NCBI RefSeq assembly: GCF_015207755.1
Contig: NZ_JADEWH010000005.1
Coordinates: 1-64,000, forward strand
Direction: 5' to 3'
Length of the DNA stretch: 64,000 nt
Origin: Nodularia sp. LEGE 06071
GTDB taxonomy: Bacteria; Cyanobacteriota; Cyanobacteriia; Cyanobacteriales; Nostocaceae
The notes under the pieces are model-generated. The model did no database searches. It saw nothing but the letters and a program-made list of their open reading frames with translations, and was not told where the DNA came from. This document shows positions 63,559-64,000 of the stretch, one piece after another; position 1 is the stretch's first letter, and each line of letters opens with the position of its first letter. Made by a program: the position numbers and the translations under genes.

Positions 63559-64000
63559 ATGTTTGAATGTACGGAAAACATCCTGGGAGTCTACAACCCA
63601 GTATTATGGTTGGCGCAGGCTCCAGTGGTTCCCACGGGGATTACACCAGCGCAAGCATCAGTTCTGAATTCTGGGCCGCGCTTTTTTGTCGCTTTAATTT
63701 CCGGTGTGATCCTGACTTTTGCTTTCCAACTAGTATTAACTAATCTCTCCGTCGCAGCTGGTATTTCCTACTTGGGGCGTTCATCCAACTCAGATGGGGT
63801 GGTTGGGGAAGTGGGAAGTTTCGGAGGTACGGTTCGCAAAATTGGGACAGCATTGGGGTTGTGGACATTAATTACTGTGACGATCGCATTATTGATCGCT
63901 TGCTTCCTCGCAGTTAAATTAAGTCTACTGGTTTTAGATCCCAGACTGGGCGCAATCCTGGGATTAGTCATTTGGGGTGCATACTTTTTGCTCCTGGTGT
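63559..64000 (+). CDS. Polytopic membrane protein, 5' part only (partial)
   Basis: ATG at 63559 (AAAAAGGA upstream) opens a frame still open at the right edge (147 codons visible). Start MFECTENILGVYNPVLWLAQ. Hydrophobic spans follow: FFVALISGVILTFAFQLVLT, then a Gly-rich loop (GRSSNSDGVVGEVGSFGG), TALGLWTLITVTIALLIACF and LGAILGLVIWGAYFLLLV. The protein has several helices and a polar linker, and may be larger. No family assigned. It is divergent from the HLIP pair, so a shared light/stress response is possible. Confidence 0.75.
   Translation, partial: MFECTENILGVYNPVLWLAQAPVVPTGITPAQASVLNSGPRFFVALISGVILTFAFQLVLTNLSVAAGISYLGRSSNSDGVVGEVGSFGGTVRKIGTALGLWTLITVTIALLIACFLAVKLSLLVLDPRLGAILGLVIWGAYFLLLV

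Noticed and set aside
1-64000. CRISPR array or cas genes
   Set aside because: No series of regular direct repeats with unique spacers and no Cas proteins; the repeats found are short tandem repeats or MITE-like.

Overview
The window looks like chromosome from a filamentous, heterocyst-type cyanobacterium (Nostocales; inference). The support is oxygenic-photosynthesis genes (Mg-chelatase chlD, NDH-1 subunit ndhH, two tandem high-light-inducible proteins, an ndbB-type quinone reductase, an FtsH2-like protease, sigF). It is also dense in GCGATCGC (HIP1) octamers, carries many 7-bp short tandem repeats and MITE-like repeats, and has four Hanks-type Ser/Thr kinases. Genus cannot be fixed from sequence reading alone.

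Region 1-3.9 kb is accessory. It holds the 3' end of a possible replication-initiator-like gene, a ribbon-helix-helix repressor with reiterated upstream operator-like sites, a three-hairpin RNA candidate ending in a strong terminator, a four-gene translationally coupled operon of unknown proteins, and an IS110-family DEDD transposase. A 292-nt hairpin-rich leader precedes the transposase and is a good bridge-RNA candidate.

Region 3.9-20.3 kb is mostly housekeeping: ndbB, a HAD phosphatase, a Nudix hydrolase, folK, a class A PBP, an FHA-PAS-GAF-GGDEF-EAL protein, a CRP/AAA/polyferredoxin fusion, rsmH, ndhH and a DUF697 GTPase. Region 20.4-31.8 kb has two kinases facing each other, a rhomboid that has lost its catalytic Ser and His, TetR and GNAT genes, hisC, a glycosyltransferase and a cystine C-S lyase-like enzyme. 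Region 32-41 kb has a RecB-like nuclease, a broken VapBC pair, a second NDH-2 with DoxX, an esterase-like secreted protein and a tandem pair of paralogous kinases. tRNA-Asp and gltX follow.

Region 43-52.5 kb carries a secreted protein, ftsH, a kinase-like membrane protein, a Uma2 nuclease, pepP, a seven-repeat FG-GAP protein and a degenerate metallo-beta-lactamase-fold protein. Region 52.5-55.8 kb is a co-directional minus-strand cluster: prfB (with its programmed +1 frameshift), a DUF3285 small membrane protein, ybeY, dgkA, trpG and the MBL-fold gene. The end holds a Bax-inhibitor-like protein, sigF, chlD, a histidine kinase, the HLIP pair and a partial membrane protein running off the right edge.

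The observations most worth following are the bridge-RNA candidate, the sensor/AAA/polyferredoxin fusion whose AAA motifs are degenerate, the structured RNA at 638-778, the small-gene operon with an attenuator-like leader, the pseudo-rhomboid, and a MITE copy with an 11-bp target duplication.
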